Of a DNA stretch of 64,000 nt, positions 1 through 7,894 are shown one piece after another. The stretch's first letter is position 1. Each line of letters begins with the position of its first letter. The translations under genes were made by a program, and so were the position numbers. The stretch is from Pseudomonas sp. 14P_8.1_Bac3 (GTDB lineage: Bacteria; Pseudomonadota; Gammaproteobacteria; Pseudomonadales; Pseudomonadaceae), in the NCBI RefSeq assembly GCF_025466085.1, contig NZ_JANLOD010000033.1, positions 104,963 through 168,962 on the forward strand, read 5' to 3'. The notes beneath the pieces were generated by a model. The model worked only from the letters and a program-made list of their open reading frames with translations. It was not told where the DNA came from and searched no databases.

Positions 1-1041
1 GTCACCGAAGCCATCACCGGTCTCGACCTGGTGGCCTGGCAGATTCGCGTGGCTCGCGGTGAAGCCCTGCCGATGACCCAGGATCAGGTGCCGTTGATCG
101 GGCATGCCATTGAAGTGCGGTTGTATGCCGAAGACCCGGGCAATGATTTCCTGCCGGCCACCGGGCGTCTGGAGTTGTACCGCGAATCTGCCGAAGGGCC
201 GGGACGGCGGGTCGACAGCGGCGTTGAAGAAGGCGACGAGATTTCGCCGTTCTATGACCCGATGCTGGGCAAGCTGATTGCCTGGGGCGAGGACCGTGAA
301 CAGGCGCGTCTGCGTTTGCTGAGCATGCTCGACGAATTCGCGATCGGCGGGCTCAAGACCAACATCAACTTCCTGCGCCGCATCATCGGCCATCCCGCGT
401 TTGCGGCGGCAGAACTGGATACCGGGTTCATTCCACGTTATCAGGATCAACTGCTGCCCACGCCATCTGAACTCAGCGATGAATTCTGGCAAGCCGCGGC
501 GCAGGCATTTGCGCGGAGCCAGCCAGACACGACCCGCATCGATGACCTGAGTTCGCCTTGGGCTAACGGCAACGGCTTCCGTGCCGGACTGCCGAAAGAG
601 ATCACGCTGCATCTGAGCTGCGAAGGCCAGGACCGGGCATTGACCCTGAAGGCCGGTTCAGCTCAGCTCAAGGGCGAGTATCTGTCCACCGAACAGGATG
701 GCGTGCGCCGCCAGCATCGAACGATCCGTCGCGACGGCGTTGTGTATCTGCAATGGGAAGGTGAGTTGCGGCGCATCGAGGCCTACGACCCGATCAGCGC
801 GGTCGAAGCCAGTCACAGCCATCAAGGCGGGCTCACCGCGCCGATGAACGGCAGCATCGTGCGAGTACTGGTGGAGGCCGGGCAGACGGTCGAGGCCGGC
901 GCACAACTGGTGGTGCTGGAAGCGATGAAAATGGAGCACAGCATTCGTGCGCCACACGCTGGAGTGATCAAGGCGCTGTATTGCCAGGAAGGCGAGATGG
1001 TCAGCGAAGGCAGTGCGTTGGTCGAACTGGAAGAAGCGTGA
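1..1041 (+). CDS. liuD: Biotin-carrying alpha subunit of an acyl-CoA carboxylase, 3' part (3-methylcrotonyl-CoA carboxylase type)
   Basis: The reading frame is open from base 1, so the gene is cut by the window edge; about 346 C-terminal residues of a roughly 650-residue protein remain. They contain the end of the biotin carboxylase domain (VTEAITGLDLVAWQIRVA, then EVRLYAEDP and the biotin-carboxylase C-lobe) and a C-terminal biotinyl domain with the motif EAMKMEH; the Lys that takes biotin is encoded at about 928-930. Such subunits carboxylate biotin with ATP and pass CO2 to a partner carboxyltransferase. The length and sequence fit the leucine/isovalerate pathway subunit LiuD best; geranyl-CoA carboxylase AtuF is the main alternative because the partner gene is outside the window. 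Confidence 0.75.
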   Translation, partial: VTEAITGLDLVAWQIRVARGEALPMTQDQVPLIGHAIEVRLYAEDPGNDFLPATGRLELYRESAEGPGRRVDSGVEEGDEISPFYDPMLGKLIAWGEDREQARLRLLSMLDEFAIGGLKTNINFLRRIIGHPAFAAAELDTGFIPRYQDQLLPTPSELSDEFWQAAAQAFARSQPDTTRIDDLSSPWANGNGFRAGLPKEITLHLSCEGQDRALTLKAGSAQLKGEYLSTEQDGVRRQHRTIRRDGVVYLQWEGELRRIEAYDPISAVEASHSHQGGLTAPMNGSIVRVLVEAGQTVEAGAQLVVLEAMKMEHSIRAPHAGVIKALYCQEGEMVSEGSALVELEEA

Positions 1042-1046
1042 AATGA

Positions 1047-1078
1047 AGATCGGTCCTACGCATTGCGAGGACCGATCT
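1047..1078. terminator. Bidirectional hairpin between convergent genes
   Basis: An 11-bp perfect inverted repeat (AGATCGGTCCT / AGGACCGATCT, 10-nt loop) fills the gap between the carboxylase stop and the stop of the convergent repressor gene. There is no long T run, so it is a probable but not textbook terminator. Confidence 0.55.
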
Positions 1079-1080
1079 GA

Positions 1081-1728
1081 TCAGAACCTGGCCGTTGCCT
1101 GAACGACCACGCCGATGATTCGGCAAGCGTCGGTGAACAGGGCTTTCGGATAAGTCGGATTGAGCGGGACCAGGTAACGCTGACCGCCCTCTTCGATCAG
1201 CTTGCGAAACGTCGCCTCGGGGCTGTCCGGCCAGCGGGCGATCACCAGCTTTCCGGGTTCCGGCACGATGGCCGGGTCCACCAGGATCATCATGCCCTCG
1301 GCGATGCTGACGCCGCTCGGCGCTGTCATTGCGTCACCCACCACTCGCAACCAGAAAGCCGCGCCCTGGGCGTGGTAATCGGTCAATTCGAAGGCCGCCT
1401 TGTCATATTTCGCCGGCTCGCCGTCGCGCACCTCGCAGGATTCCCGCCAGTTGCTGACTGGGTAACGGAAGTACGGGTTGTACTTGCGCACCAGGTCCTC
1501 GCTTTCTTCCCTCGCCGAGTCCGGCTCACGGATGACCAGCGCCACCTCGAGAAAGCTCATGCCCAGTGCATGGAGCACCCGGTTCATGTCATCGATGCCA
1601 GGCTGGCGACGTTTGTTCAACCAATGCCCGATGCCGCCCTGGGACATCCCGAGGCGGTCGGCGAGTATCTCTTGAGTGACGTTCAGTTCACTCATCTTGG
1701 CCTTGACCAATTCAATCCATTTATCCAT
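1081..1728 (-). CDS. LexA/CI-like (S24) HTH repressor lacking the Ser-Lys cleavage dyad
   Basis: A 215-residue protein with an N-terminal Cro/CI-type helix-turn-helix (about residues 12-60, motif VTQEILADRLGMSQGGIGHWL) and a C-terminal S24 peptidase-like domain (GDAMTAPSGVSIAEGMMILVDP, then ATFRKLIEEGGQRYLVPLNP). In lambda CI the same positions read GNSMTAP and TFKKL, where Ser149 and Lys192 carry out self-cleavage. Here Ser is replaced by Ala (codon GCA) and the catalytic Lys by Arg (CGC). The fold is kept but RecA-stimulated self-cleavage should not be possible. The ATG at 1728 matches the usual start of these repressors (MDKW...); an upstream TTG extension to 1770 has no better ribosome site. 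It is divergent from the DUF6124 gene and may regulate it. Confidence 0.85.
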   Translation of the reverse strand: MDKWIELVKAKMSELNVTQEILADRLGMSQGGIGHWLNKRRQPGIDDMNRVLHALGMSFLEVALVIREPDSAREESEDLVRKYNPYFRYPVSNWRESCEVRDGEPAKYDKAAFELTDYHAQGAAFWLRVVGDAMTAPSGVSIAEGMMILVDPAIVPEPGKLVIARWPDSPEATFRKLIEEGGQRYLVPLNPTYPKALFTDACRIIGVVVQATARF

Positions 1729-1765
1729 GTGCGGCACGATACGTGGGCGCCTCCGGCCATCAAAA

Positions 1766-1801
1766 CACAAATTGTAGTATTTAAATTCTCGTCACAAATA
1801 C
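1766..1801. promoter_or_regulatory. Candidate operator in the repressor/DUF6124 divergent region
   Basis: The AT-rich divergent promoter region holds two direct CACAAAT heptamers (1766-1772 and 1793-1799) and an inverted repeat GTATTT (1777-1782) / AAATAC (1796-1801). Placement between two divergent genes, one encoding a repressor, suggests an operator; no known consensus was matched. Confidence 0.35.
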
Positions 1802-1857
1802 AGATCGTACTAGGATTGATTCACGGATCTGAATCTATCACGGAGCTTGCCATTGCC

Positions 1858-2199
1858 ATGAACATCCCCAGCAACGAACTGCCCGACGTGCAAATCGACA
1901 CCTCCCTCACCTCGCCAAAAGGCTCGGCCGCGGCGCAACGCGCGCTGGACTATTACTTGAAACCAGCTGCGTCCGAAGAGCTGGAAGAAGAGCGTTTCTT
2001 CGACGTGAACCGCAATGTCAGCAGCGAGGAGGCGTTGGTGCGCGCTTCAGACCTGTTGCGCTGCGCCGCCGCCACGGCCTACGAGTCGGCGAACCATTTG
2101 CAGGGTGTTCATCGGGATCTGGCGTTCTCGACGGTGCATATGATCGATATGGCCAAGGCGTTGCTGGACCGATCCCTGGACGGGATCCATCACGGATAA
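1858..2199 (+). CDS. DUF6124 family protein
   Basis: A 113-residue soluble protein. The pattern SAAAQRALDYYLKP, then a hydrophobic FFDV segment, EEALVRASDLLRCAA, and a helical C-terminus ending AKALLDRSLDG matches the Pseudomonas-specific DUF6124 family (formerly DUF3077). The family has no established function. It starts at ATG 1858 with GGAG 12 nt upstream. It is divergent from the S24-like repressor, an arrangement in which the repressor may control it. No signal peptide or membrane segment is seen. Confidence 0.75.
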   Translation: MNIPSNELPDVQIDTSLTSPKGSAAAQRALDYYLKPAASEELEEERFFDVNRNVSSEEALVRASDLLRCAAATAYESANHLQGVHRDLAFSTVHMIDMAKALLDRSLDGIHHG

Positions 2200-2257
2200 G
2201 GCGAGCGGGTTTCGGAGGGTGCAAGAAAGATTTTTACAATCGCACAGATGAAATCGT

Positions 2258-2289
2258 TTGACTTGCAAACGAGAATGATTATTATTGCA
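2258..2289 (+). promoter_or_regulatory. Sigma-70 promoter with overlapping Fur box for PrrF
   Basis: TTGACT at 2258-2263 and TATTAT at 2280-2285 are separated by 16 bp. The sequence GAGAATGATTATTATTGCA (2271-2289) matches the 19-bp Fur consensus GATAATGATAATCATTATC at about 13 positions and covers the -10 element, so Fur with iron would block transcription of the downstream small RNA. Confidence 0.8.
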
Positions 2290-2292
2290 TTC

Positions 2293-2406
2293 AGCTGGTC
2301 GCGAGATCAGTCGATTGTCCAAGTGACCTCAGGTCGGTCTCCTGGACTTTCTCCTCATCAGGCTAATCACGGTTTTTGACCCGGCTTTTTGCCGGGTCTT
2401 TTTTTT
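2293..2406 (+). ncRNA. prrF: PrrF-type iron-responsive small RNA
   Basis: About 114 nt. It starts with the characteristic AGCTGGTCGCGAGATCAG segment, contains the conserved core CTCATCAGGCTAATCACGG, and ends in a GACCCGGC/GCCGGGTC terminator with a T run, as in P. aeruginosa PrrF1 and PrrF2. PrrF RNAs are made under iron starvation when Fur is released, and base-pair with mRNAs of iron-using proteins (sodB, TCA enzymes) to lower their expression. The gene sits alone between a DUF6124 gene and a carboxypeptidase gene, so this is a single-copy PrrF locus rather than the tandem arrangement of P. aeruginosa. The 5' end is inferred from the promoter position. Confidence 0.9.
2378..2406 (+). terminator. 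Intrinsic terminator of PrrF
   Basis: Perfect 8-bp stem GACCCGGC (2378-2385) / GCCGGGTC (2391-2398), TTTTT loop, followed by eight T. The 264 nt between here and the next gene hold only a weak GCCAG/CTGGC hairpin (2407-2421) and no feature that can be supported. Confidence 0.92.
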
Positions 2407-2670
2407 GCCAGTTATTCTGGCTTAACCTTCAGGCTAATGAAGTCTTTGGGTGCTGCAAATTCGATGGCGCGGATGATAGCAAAATAATATGGGCTGGCAA
2501 GAGAAGCCCGGCAACATTGGGTAAAACTAAAGAAAAATAGCACTTGAGAATCAATCGCACAGTCTCTAAGCTGCCTCGGCGTCAAGGAAGACGCCCCCCG
2601 CAATTTCCCCGTTTTTTCCTCCCCCAGCGTGTAAAGTTACAGCCATAAAAATCATATTCAGGAATCGACT

Positions 2671-3822
2671 ATGACCGTGGCTAAATCCTCCTTCAGCATC
2701 AGTGCAAACTTCGACAGCGGCAACATCGAAGTGCTGGATATCAGCAACCCGTTGCAAGCGCTGTTGGCCATCAAACCAGATACCCGCAGTCAGCATTTCC
2801 AATGGTTTCACTTCAAGGCCAGCGGTCTGCACGTCGGTCAGGAGCACTGGTTTCGCCTGAACAATGCCAGCAAGTCCTCGTACAACAGGGCCTGGGATGG
2901 TTATCAGGCGGTGGCGTCCTACGATCACGTCAACTGGTTTCGGGTGCCGACCATCTTTGAAGGCGACTGCCTGCGCTTCAGCCTCGAAGCCACCGCCACC
3001 CACGCGTGGTTTGCCTACTTTGAACCCTATAGCCGTGGCCGTCATGACTGGTTGATCGAGCAGGCACTGACCAAGGCTGGCACCGAACTGCTGGCCACCG
3101 GCAAGAGTGTTGAAGGTCGTGACATTCAGCTGCTGCGCAAAGGTTCGGGTGCCGAAGGCCGGCGCAAGGTGTGGATGATTGCCCAGCAACACCCCGGCGA
3201 ACACATGGCCGAGTGGTTCATGGAAGGTGTGATCGAACGCCTGGAAAAGCACGACGACCCAGTCTTGAACGAATTATTGGCCAACGCCGACCTGTACCTG
3301 GTGCCAAACATGAACCCGGATGGCGCGTTCCACGGCCACCTGCGCACCAACGCCATGGGTCAGGACCTCAACCGCGCCTGGCAGAGCGCCAGCCAGGAGA
3401 TCAGTCCGGAAGTCTTCTTCGTACAACAACAGATGGAAAAATACGGCGTCGACCTGTTCCTCGACGTCCATGGTGACGAAGAAATCCCCTACGTGTTCAC
3501 CGCCGGTTGCGAAGGCAATCCGGGCTATACCCCGCGTCTGGAAAAACTCGAAGAGCGTTTCCGCAGCCATCTGCAGCATCTGACGAAAGACTTCCAGACC
3601 AAACACGGCTACACCCGCGACGAGCCAGGCAAAGCCAACATGACGCTGGCCTGCAACAGCGTCGGCGAGAAATTCGACTGCCTGTCGTTGACCCTGGAAA
3701 TGCCGTTCAAGGACAACAACGACGCACCGAATCCGTTGACGGGCTGGTCGGGCAAGCGCTCCAAGCAGTTGGGGAAGGATGTGCTGACCACCGTGGCGGA
3801 CATGGTCGATACCTTGCGTTAA
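2671..3822 (+). CDS. M14 family zinc carboxypeptidase, cytosolic carboxypeptidase-like
   Basis: 383 residues with an N-terminal beta-sandwich domain (about 1-125) followed by the M14 catalytic domain, the layout of bacterial cytosolic carboxypeptidase-like proteins such as P. aeruginosa CCP. Zinc ligands are visible: His174 and Glu177 in QQHPGEH, and His267 in LFLDVHGDEE; NPDGAFHG and a Glu in LTLEMPF are also in place. It has no signal peptide, so it should act in the cytoplasm on peptides or protein tails. AGGAA lies 7 nt before the ATG. The physiological substrate of the bacterial members is not settled. Confidence 0.85.
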   Translation: MTVAKSSFSISANFDSGNIEVLDISNPLQALLAIKPDTRSQHFQWFHFKASGLHVGQEHWFRLNNASKSSYNRAWDGYQAVASYDHVNWFRVPTIFEGDCLRFSLEATATHAWFAYFEPYSRGRHDWLIEQALTKAGTELLATGKSVEGRDIQLLRKGSGAEGRRKVWMIAQQHPGEHMAEWFMEGVIERLEKHDDPVLNELLANADLYLVPNMNPDGAFHGHLRTNAMGQDLNRAWQSASQEISPEVFFVQQQMEKYGVDLFLDVHGDEEIPYVFTAGCEGNPGYTPRLEKLEERFRSHLQHLTKDFQTKHGYTRDEPGKANMTLACNSVGEKFDCLSLTLEMPFKDNNDAPNPLTGWSGKRSKQLGKDVLTTVADMVDTLR

Positions 3823-3829
3823 CCCTCAA

Positions 3830-3856
3830 GGGGCTGCATGCCTGGCCTGCAGCCCC
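3830..3856. terminator. Bidirectional terminator hairpin
   Basis: 9-bp perfect stem GGGGCTGCA / TGCAGCCCC with a 9-nt loop, followed by GTTTC, between the convergent carboxypeptidase and HxlR genes. Confidence 0.75.
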
Positions 3857-3859
3857 GTT

Positions 3860-4306
3860 TCATTCAGCCGCCACTCGCACACAATCCTCGGGCCCCAACA
3901 GGCGCCCGTCCTCGGCGCGCAATTCCAGTGTGCGTACAGGCTGACCCTGCTCGCGGTCGACCACTCGCGAGTGCGCCTCCCCTTCCTCGTAGAAAAACGC
4001 CTCGCCCCACTGGCGCAAGCCGATGATCAACGGAAACAGCCCTTTGCCTTTCTCCGTCAGCACGTATTCCTGATACGCACTGCCATCCGACGCTGGCACC
4101 AGATCGAAAATCCCGTGGGTCACCAGTGTGCGAAGGCGCGCCGAGAGAATGTTTTTCGCCATCCCCAGATTGCGTTGAAACTCGCCAAATCGGCGAATGC
4201 CATCGAACGCGTCACGCACGATCAACAACGACCACCAATCGCCAATGGCATCCAGTGAACGGGCAACCGGGCATTCGGCGCTTTGCAGGCTTGTACGTTT
4301 GGCCAT
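3860..4306 (-). CDS. HxlR family transcriptional regulator
   Basis: 148 residues with the HxlR winged-helix pattern: a Cys near the N-terminus in the conserved ECPVARSLDAIGDWWSLLIVRDAF segment (Cys12), then RRFGEFQRNLGMAKNILSARLRTL, and a wing region ending YVLTEKGKGL. HxlR proteins are small dimeric regulators, often responsive to redox state or reactive electrophiles through the N-terminal Cys. It is divergent from the MFS transporter gene, with two similar inverted repeats between them, so it probably controls that transporter and itself. Confidence 0.87.
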   Translation of the reverse strand: MAKRTSLQSAECPVARSLDAIGDWWSLLIVRDAFDGIRRFGEFQRNLGMAKNILSARLRTLVTHGIFDLVPASDGSAYQEYVLTEKGKGLFPLIIGLRQWGEAFFYEEGEAHSRVVDREQGQPVRTLELRAEDGRLLGPEDCVRVAAE

Positions 4307-4329
4307 GAGCGTGCCCTCGAAACAAATGT

Positions 4330-4385
4330 GGTTGCAATATAAAACCGGACTACCTACCTTACAACTGGTTTCATTTCAAAACCAC
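4330..4385. promoter_or_regulatory. Two putative HxlR operators
   Basis: Two related palindromes lie in the divergent region: TGGTT (4330-4334) with AAACC (4343-4347), and the perfect TGGTTT (4367-4372) / AAACCA (4380-4385) with a 7-nt spacer. The second ends 14 nt before the MFS start codon, where binding would block its expression. Confidence 0.55.
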
Positions 4386-4399
4386 TTTAGGAGCCTGGT

Positions 4400-5605
4400 A
4401 TGCAGCCCACTCAAACTTCCCTTGGCACCGGCGTCGTGCTGCTGTTCGCCGTCGCCTGCGGCCTGGCCGTCGGCAATGTGTATTACGCACAGCCTCTGCT
4501 TGACGCCATGGCCGATGCATTTGCCATGGACCCGGCCACCATCGGGATTGTCGTTACCCTCACGCAAGTCGGTTACGGCGTCGGCCTGTTGTTGCTGGTG
4601 CCGCTCGGCGATCTGCTGAATCGCCGACGCCTGATCGTCACGCAGACGCTGCTGTCGGCGTTGGCTCTATTGATCATTGCGTTAGCCCCGAGCAGCACCT
4701 GGTTATTGATCGGCATGACGCTGACCGGATTGCTGGCAGTCGTGACGCAGGTGTTGGTGGCTTACGCCGCGACATTGGCCATCCCGGCGCAACGCGGCCG
4801 TGTGGTCGGCGTGGTCACCAGTGGCATCGTCGTCGGTATTCTGCTGGCCCGTACGGTGGCGGGTGGCATGGCCGATCTGGCGGGTTGGCGCTCGATTTAC
4901 CTGTTATCAGGGGGGCTGACCGTGGTGATGGCGTTGCTGCTGTTTCGCGTACTGCCCAAACACGAAGACGCGCAACCCGCCAGTGCCTACGCAGCGCTAC
5001 TCGGCTCAGTGTTTACGCTGTTCAAGGAGGAGCCGGTGCTGCGTCAACGGGCAATGCTCGCCCTGCTGACCTTCGCCAGCGCCATGGTGTTGTGGACGCC
5101 CATGGTATTGCCGCTGAGCGCGCCGCCGCTGTCGTTGTCCCACACGCAAATCGGATTATTCGGACTGGCCGGCGCCGCCGGTGCGCTGGCTGCTGCGCGC
5201 GCCGGGCATCTGGCCGATCGCGGCCTCGGTCAATGGACCAGCGGCTTGTCACTGCTGTTGATGCTGGCCTCCTGGGCGCCAATCGCCCTGACACAATCCT
5301 CGTTATGGGCCTTGTTGCTGGGGGTGATCACCCTCGATCTGGGTTTGCAGGCGGTGCACGTCACCAGCCAGAGCATGATCTACAGCGTGCGCCCCGAAGC
5401 CCAAAGTCGCCTCACCGCCGGTTACATGCTGTTCTATTCGATTGGCAGCGCACTGGGTTCGATGGGTTCAACGGCGATGTACGCCTGGGCCGGGTGGCCC
5501 GGCGTCTGCCTGTTGGGCGCGGGGATCAACGCCGTGGCGCTGGTCTATTGGTGGACGACGCTGGCCACCAACAGATCAGCGGTTGACACTGCGGCTAGCG
5601 ATTAA
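4400..5605 (+). CDS. MFS transporter (drug:H+ antiporter-like)
   Basis: 401 residues with 12 predicted hydrophobic segments and the MFS loop 2-3 signature PLGDLLNRRRLI. The overall pattern (GNVYYAQPLLDAMADAF at the start of the protein) is typical of the YnfM/YgaY-like group of putative efflux carriers in proteobacteria. A good AGGAG site precedes the ATG. It is divergent from the HxlR gene, which suggests inducible efflux of a small toxic molecule; the substrate cannot be read from sequence. Its last 4 nt overlap the end of the convergent cytochrome b561 gene. Confidence 0.85.
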   Translation: MQPTQTSLGTGVVLLFAVACGLAVGNVYYAQPLLDAMADAFAMDPATIGIVVTLTQVGYGVGLLLLVPLGDLLNRRRLIVTQTLLSALALLIIALAPSSTWLLIGMTLTGLLAVVTQVLVAYAATLAIPAQRGRVVGVVTSGIVVGILLARTVAGGMADLAGWRSIYLLSGGLTVVMALLLFRVLPKHEDAQPASAYAALLGSVFTLFKEEPVLRQRAMLALLTFASAMVLWTPMVLPLSAPPLSLSHTQIGLFGLAGAAGALAAARAGHLADRGLGQWTSGLSLLLMLASWAPIALTQSSLWALLLGVITLDLGLQAVHVTSQSMIYSVRPEAQSRLTAGYMLFYSIGSALGSMGSTAMYAWAGWPGVCLLGAGINAVALVYWWTTLATNRSAVDTAASD

Positions 5606-6147
5606 CCGCGATCCCTGCCTCGCAACATGCTATCCAGCACATCATCACGCCGTACCCAACCGTGAAACAACGCTGCCGCCAGATGCAGCAGCACAGTCAG
5701 GAACAGCAGATATGCCAGATAGCCATGCGCCTTGCGCAAGAACGCAAATACCTGCGCATTTGCCGGCAGGATCGACGGCAGCTGCAAGGAAGTGCTGAGC
5801 ATCACCGGGTCGCCCGCGGCAGAAATCATCGCCCAGCCGAGCAGTGGCAGGATGAACATCAGCGCATACAGCAAGTAATGCGAGCCCTTGGCTGCCAGCA
5901 CTTGCCAACCAGGCAAGTCCGCTGGCAATGGCGGCTGTCGGGTCGAGAGGCGCACGGCAAGGCGCACGATCACCAGCAGCAGAATGGCGATGCCCAGCGG
6001 TTTATGCAGGTGGATGAGCCACTCGTGACGCTCCGACACGGAGGCGACCATTCCCGCGCCGATAAACAGCATGGCAATGATCATCAACGCCATCAGCCAG
6101 TGCAGCAGTCGCGCCAGCGGTGCAAAGTGGTTCGGTTGAGTGCTCAT
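5602..6147 (-). CDS. Cytochrome b561 family protein
   Basis: 181 residues with four membrane helices and conserved His in LLHWLMA, HLHKPLGI, AHGYLAYLLF and LLHLAAALFHGW, the expected haem-b ligands of the CybB-type fold. Its ATG overlaps the TGA of the SrpA-like gene (ATGA), so the two are translated together. These membrane cytochromes pass electrons from quinol to periplasmic partners. The pairing suggests it feeds or drains the neighbouring haem protein. Confidence 0.9.
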   Translation of the reverse strand: MSTQPNHFAPLARLLHWLMALMIIAMLFIGAGMVASVSERHEWLIHLHKPLGIAILLLVIVRLAVRLSTRQPPLPADLPGWQVLAAKGSHYLLYALMFILPLLGWAMISAAGDPVMLSTSLQLPSILPANAQVFAFLRKAHGYLAYLLFLTVLLHLAAALFHGWVRRDDVLDSMLRGRDRG

Positions 6148-7229
6148 TGTTGAGCCTCCTGTTTAGCGGCTGGCAATTGGTTGACTTCACTGGTGCGGCG
6201 CAGGTAGGAGCTGGCGTACCCGGCGGAACGAGCCGCGAGCAACGGGTCCTCGGAGCCTTCGATACCGGCCGGCAGGACCAGAGGATCGTAGTTGATGTCG
6301 CGGCATTCGCCGTTGAGCTGCGGCTGGGTGCTTTCGAGCACCAGCGTGCCGGCGTTAACCACTTTGCGACCCTCTGGCCACGCCTTGCTGGCGTCATTGA
6401 CCGGGTCACCGGGATTGGCCAGCGTGAGGTTCAGCTGCCAACGCAACGGTCCCGCGGCGATGCGCTGAACCAGATCTTTCTCGAGGAAATCCGCTCCCTC
6501 TGGCGCCGTCGCGCCCGCCGCATCCTGCGCCACCGGCGCCATGCTCCAGCGCACCGCCTGCTTTTGCCCGGCGGCGTTGACCAGGTAAAACGCATTGACG
6601 CTGTTGTAGGTTTCGGTCACGTAACTGGCGGACGGCTTGGCGGTCTTGATCCAGGCCAGGAACGGCCCGGCTTCCGGGTGCGCACCGAAGAACGCCGGCA
6701 CGGCAGCCGGGTTCGGTTTGCCGGTGGCCGGGTCTGGCGACTGGGCTTGTTGCAATTGATAGAACGCTTCCGGCGTGCCCACCGGAAACACCGGCATGCT
6801 GTTCATCCCGGTGCGCCACTGCTGGCCGTTAGCCTGGGTGAAACGCAGCGCCAGGCTGCGGATCGGCACTGCGCTGTCCGGCGCATAAGGATTACCGGCC
6901 GGCAAGGCGAAACGCCCGACCACCGGGGTCCGCGCCTCGTTGAATACCTGGGCGCTGGAATAGCTGCGCGCTTCGCCACTGCTTTCGAAATGCCCGATTA
7001 CGCACACACCTTTGGAGTGATTACGGCGAAACCCCGGGTGCACGCCGTTGTTGGTTTCCAGCACGTTGATCAGTTTTTTCGGGGTCAGACGCTGTGGGTC
7101 GAGGGTGCCATTGACGTAGGCAAAGGCCCCGGCCACGGCGGCGACCACCACGGCGATGCCGGCCAGGCGCAATGTCAGGCTCGCGGCACTCAAGGGCGGC
7201 CGGGTGGGCGGTGATGGGCGATCTACCAT
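6144..7229 (-). CDS. Catalase-related, membrane-anchored SrpA-like haem protein
   Basis: 361 residues: one N-terminal membrane anchor (about 17-38, LRLAGIAVVVAAVAGAFAYV) and a catalase-fold domain with NHSKGVCVIGHFESSG, GRFALPAGNPYAPD and VRSLALRF-type strands. It is shorter than a true catalase and matches the SrpA group of periplasmic catalase-like proteins. Peroxidase activity is proposed for the group but the substrate is uncertain. The start at 7229 was chosen because GGAG lies 6 nt upstream; the in-frame upstream codon at 7256 lacks this. It forms a two-gene operon with cytochrome b561 and is divergent from an ECF sigma gene. Confidence 0.85.
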   Translation of the reverse strand: MVDRPSPPTRPPLSAASLTLRLAGIAVVVAAVAGAFAYVNGTLDPQRLTPKKLINVLETNNGVHPGFRRNHSKGVCVIGHFESSGEARSYSSAQVFNEARTPVVGRFALPAGNPYAPDSAVPIRSLALRFTQANGQQWRTGMNSMPVFPVGTPEAFYQLQQAQSPDPATGKPNPAAVPAFFGAHPEAGPFLAWIKTAKPSASYVTETYNSVNAFYLVNAAGQKQAVRWSMAPVAQDAAGATAPEGADFLEKDLVQRIAAGPLRWQLNLTLANPGDPVNDASKAWPEGRKVVNAGTLVLESTQPQLNGECRDINYDPLVLPAGIEGSEDPLLAARSAGYASSYLRRTSEVNQLPAAKQEAQQ

Positions 7230-7326
7230 GAAAGACTCCAGGGCCAGCGGCCACAAGTGAGAAGGATCAAGCAGACGAACCGCACGCCGGTTTATTCCAT
7301 CGCACGGTATTTAATTTTTCAGGCTT

Positions 7327-7351
7327 GGAATAACCTCGGGTTCCGGGCGTC
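7327..7351 (+). promoter_or_regulatory. ECF-type promoter upstream of the sigma factor gene
   Basis: GGAATAA (7327-7333) and CGTC (7348-7351), 14 bp apart, fit the general -35/-10 form of ECF promoters and lie about 36 bp before the sigma factor start, as expected for autoregulation. Confidence 0.55.
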
Positions 7352-7387
7352 TTCCTAGTCCACAGCGTAGTGACTAGTCAGAACTTC

Positions 7388-7894
7388 ATGAACGATATCG
7401 ACGAACAACTGAGAGAAATCATTCCCAGATTGCGCCGGTTTGCCGTGTCATTGACGCGCAATCCGAGCAGCGCCGACGATCTGGTGCAGGGGTGCCTTGA
7501 GCGGGCGCTGTCGAGTTGGAGCGACAAACGCCCGGAAGGCGACTTGCGTGCCTGGCTGTTTGCGATTCTTTATCGGCAATTTCTCGACGCTCACCGGCGC
7601 TCCCGACGTTACGCGCGGATGCTCGAATTCTTTACCGGACGCGACGACGCCCAGCCGTCGGTGGAGCGCACCGTGATCGCGCAATCGACCCTGCAAGCCT
7701 TCGACCAGCTCAGCACCGAGCAGCGTGCCTTGCTGCTCTGGGTATCGGTCGAGGGCTTGAGCTACAAGGAAGTCGCCGAGATTCTCGATGTCCCTACGGG
7801 CACCGTCATGTCGCGGCTGTCCCGCGCCCGCCAGGCCTTGCGCCAACTCAGCGACGGCGAAATCACCCGCCCTTCCCTGCGGAGACTCAAATGA
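7388..7894 (+). CDS. ECF RNA polymerase sigma factor
   Basis: 168 residues from the ATG chosen here (a GTG at 7370 would add six). Sigma region 2 is seen as LTRNPSSADDLVQGCLERAL...LRAWLFAILYRQFLDAHR, and region 4 as LSTEQRALLLWVSVEGLSYKEVAEILDVPTGTVMSRLSRAR. Such sigma factors respond to envelope or oxidative stress and are held by an anti-sigma factor. The next gene overlaps by ATGA and encodes that partner. The divergent SrpA/cytochrome b561 pair is a plausible target. Confidence 0.9.
   Translation: MNDIDEQLREIIPRLRRFAVSLTRNPSSADDLVQGCLERALSSWSDKRPEGDLRAWLFAILYRQFLDAHRRSRRYARMLEFFTGRDDAQPSVERTVIAQSTLQAFDQLSTEQRALLLWVSVEGLSYKEVAEILDVPTGTVMSRLSRARQALRQLSDGEITRPSLRRLK

Noticed and set aside
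2412..2603. 63-codon minus-strand open frame between PrrF and the carboxypeptidase gene
   Set aside because: No homology, no ribosome site, and it runs into the PrrF terminator; too little support for a gene.
7355..7378. Possible further steroid box because CTAGTCC occurs before the ECF sigma gene
   Set aside because: Only the GGACTAG half is present; the CATCGTC half is missing and the gene is unrelated to steroids.
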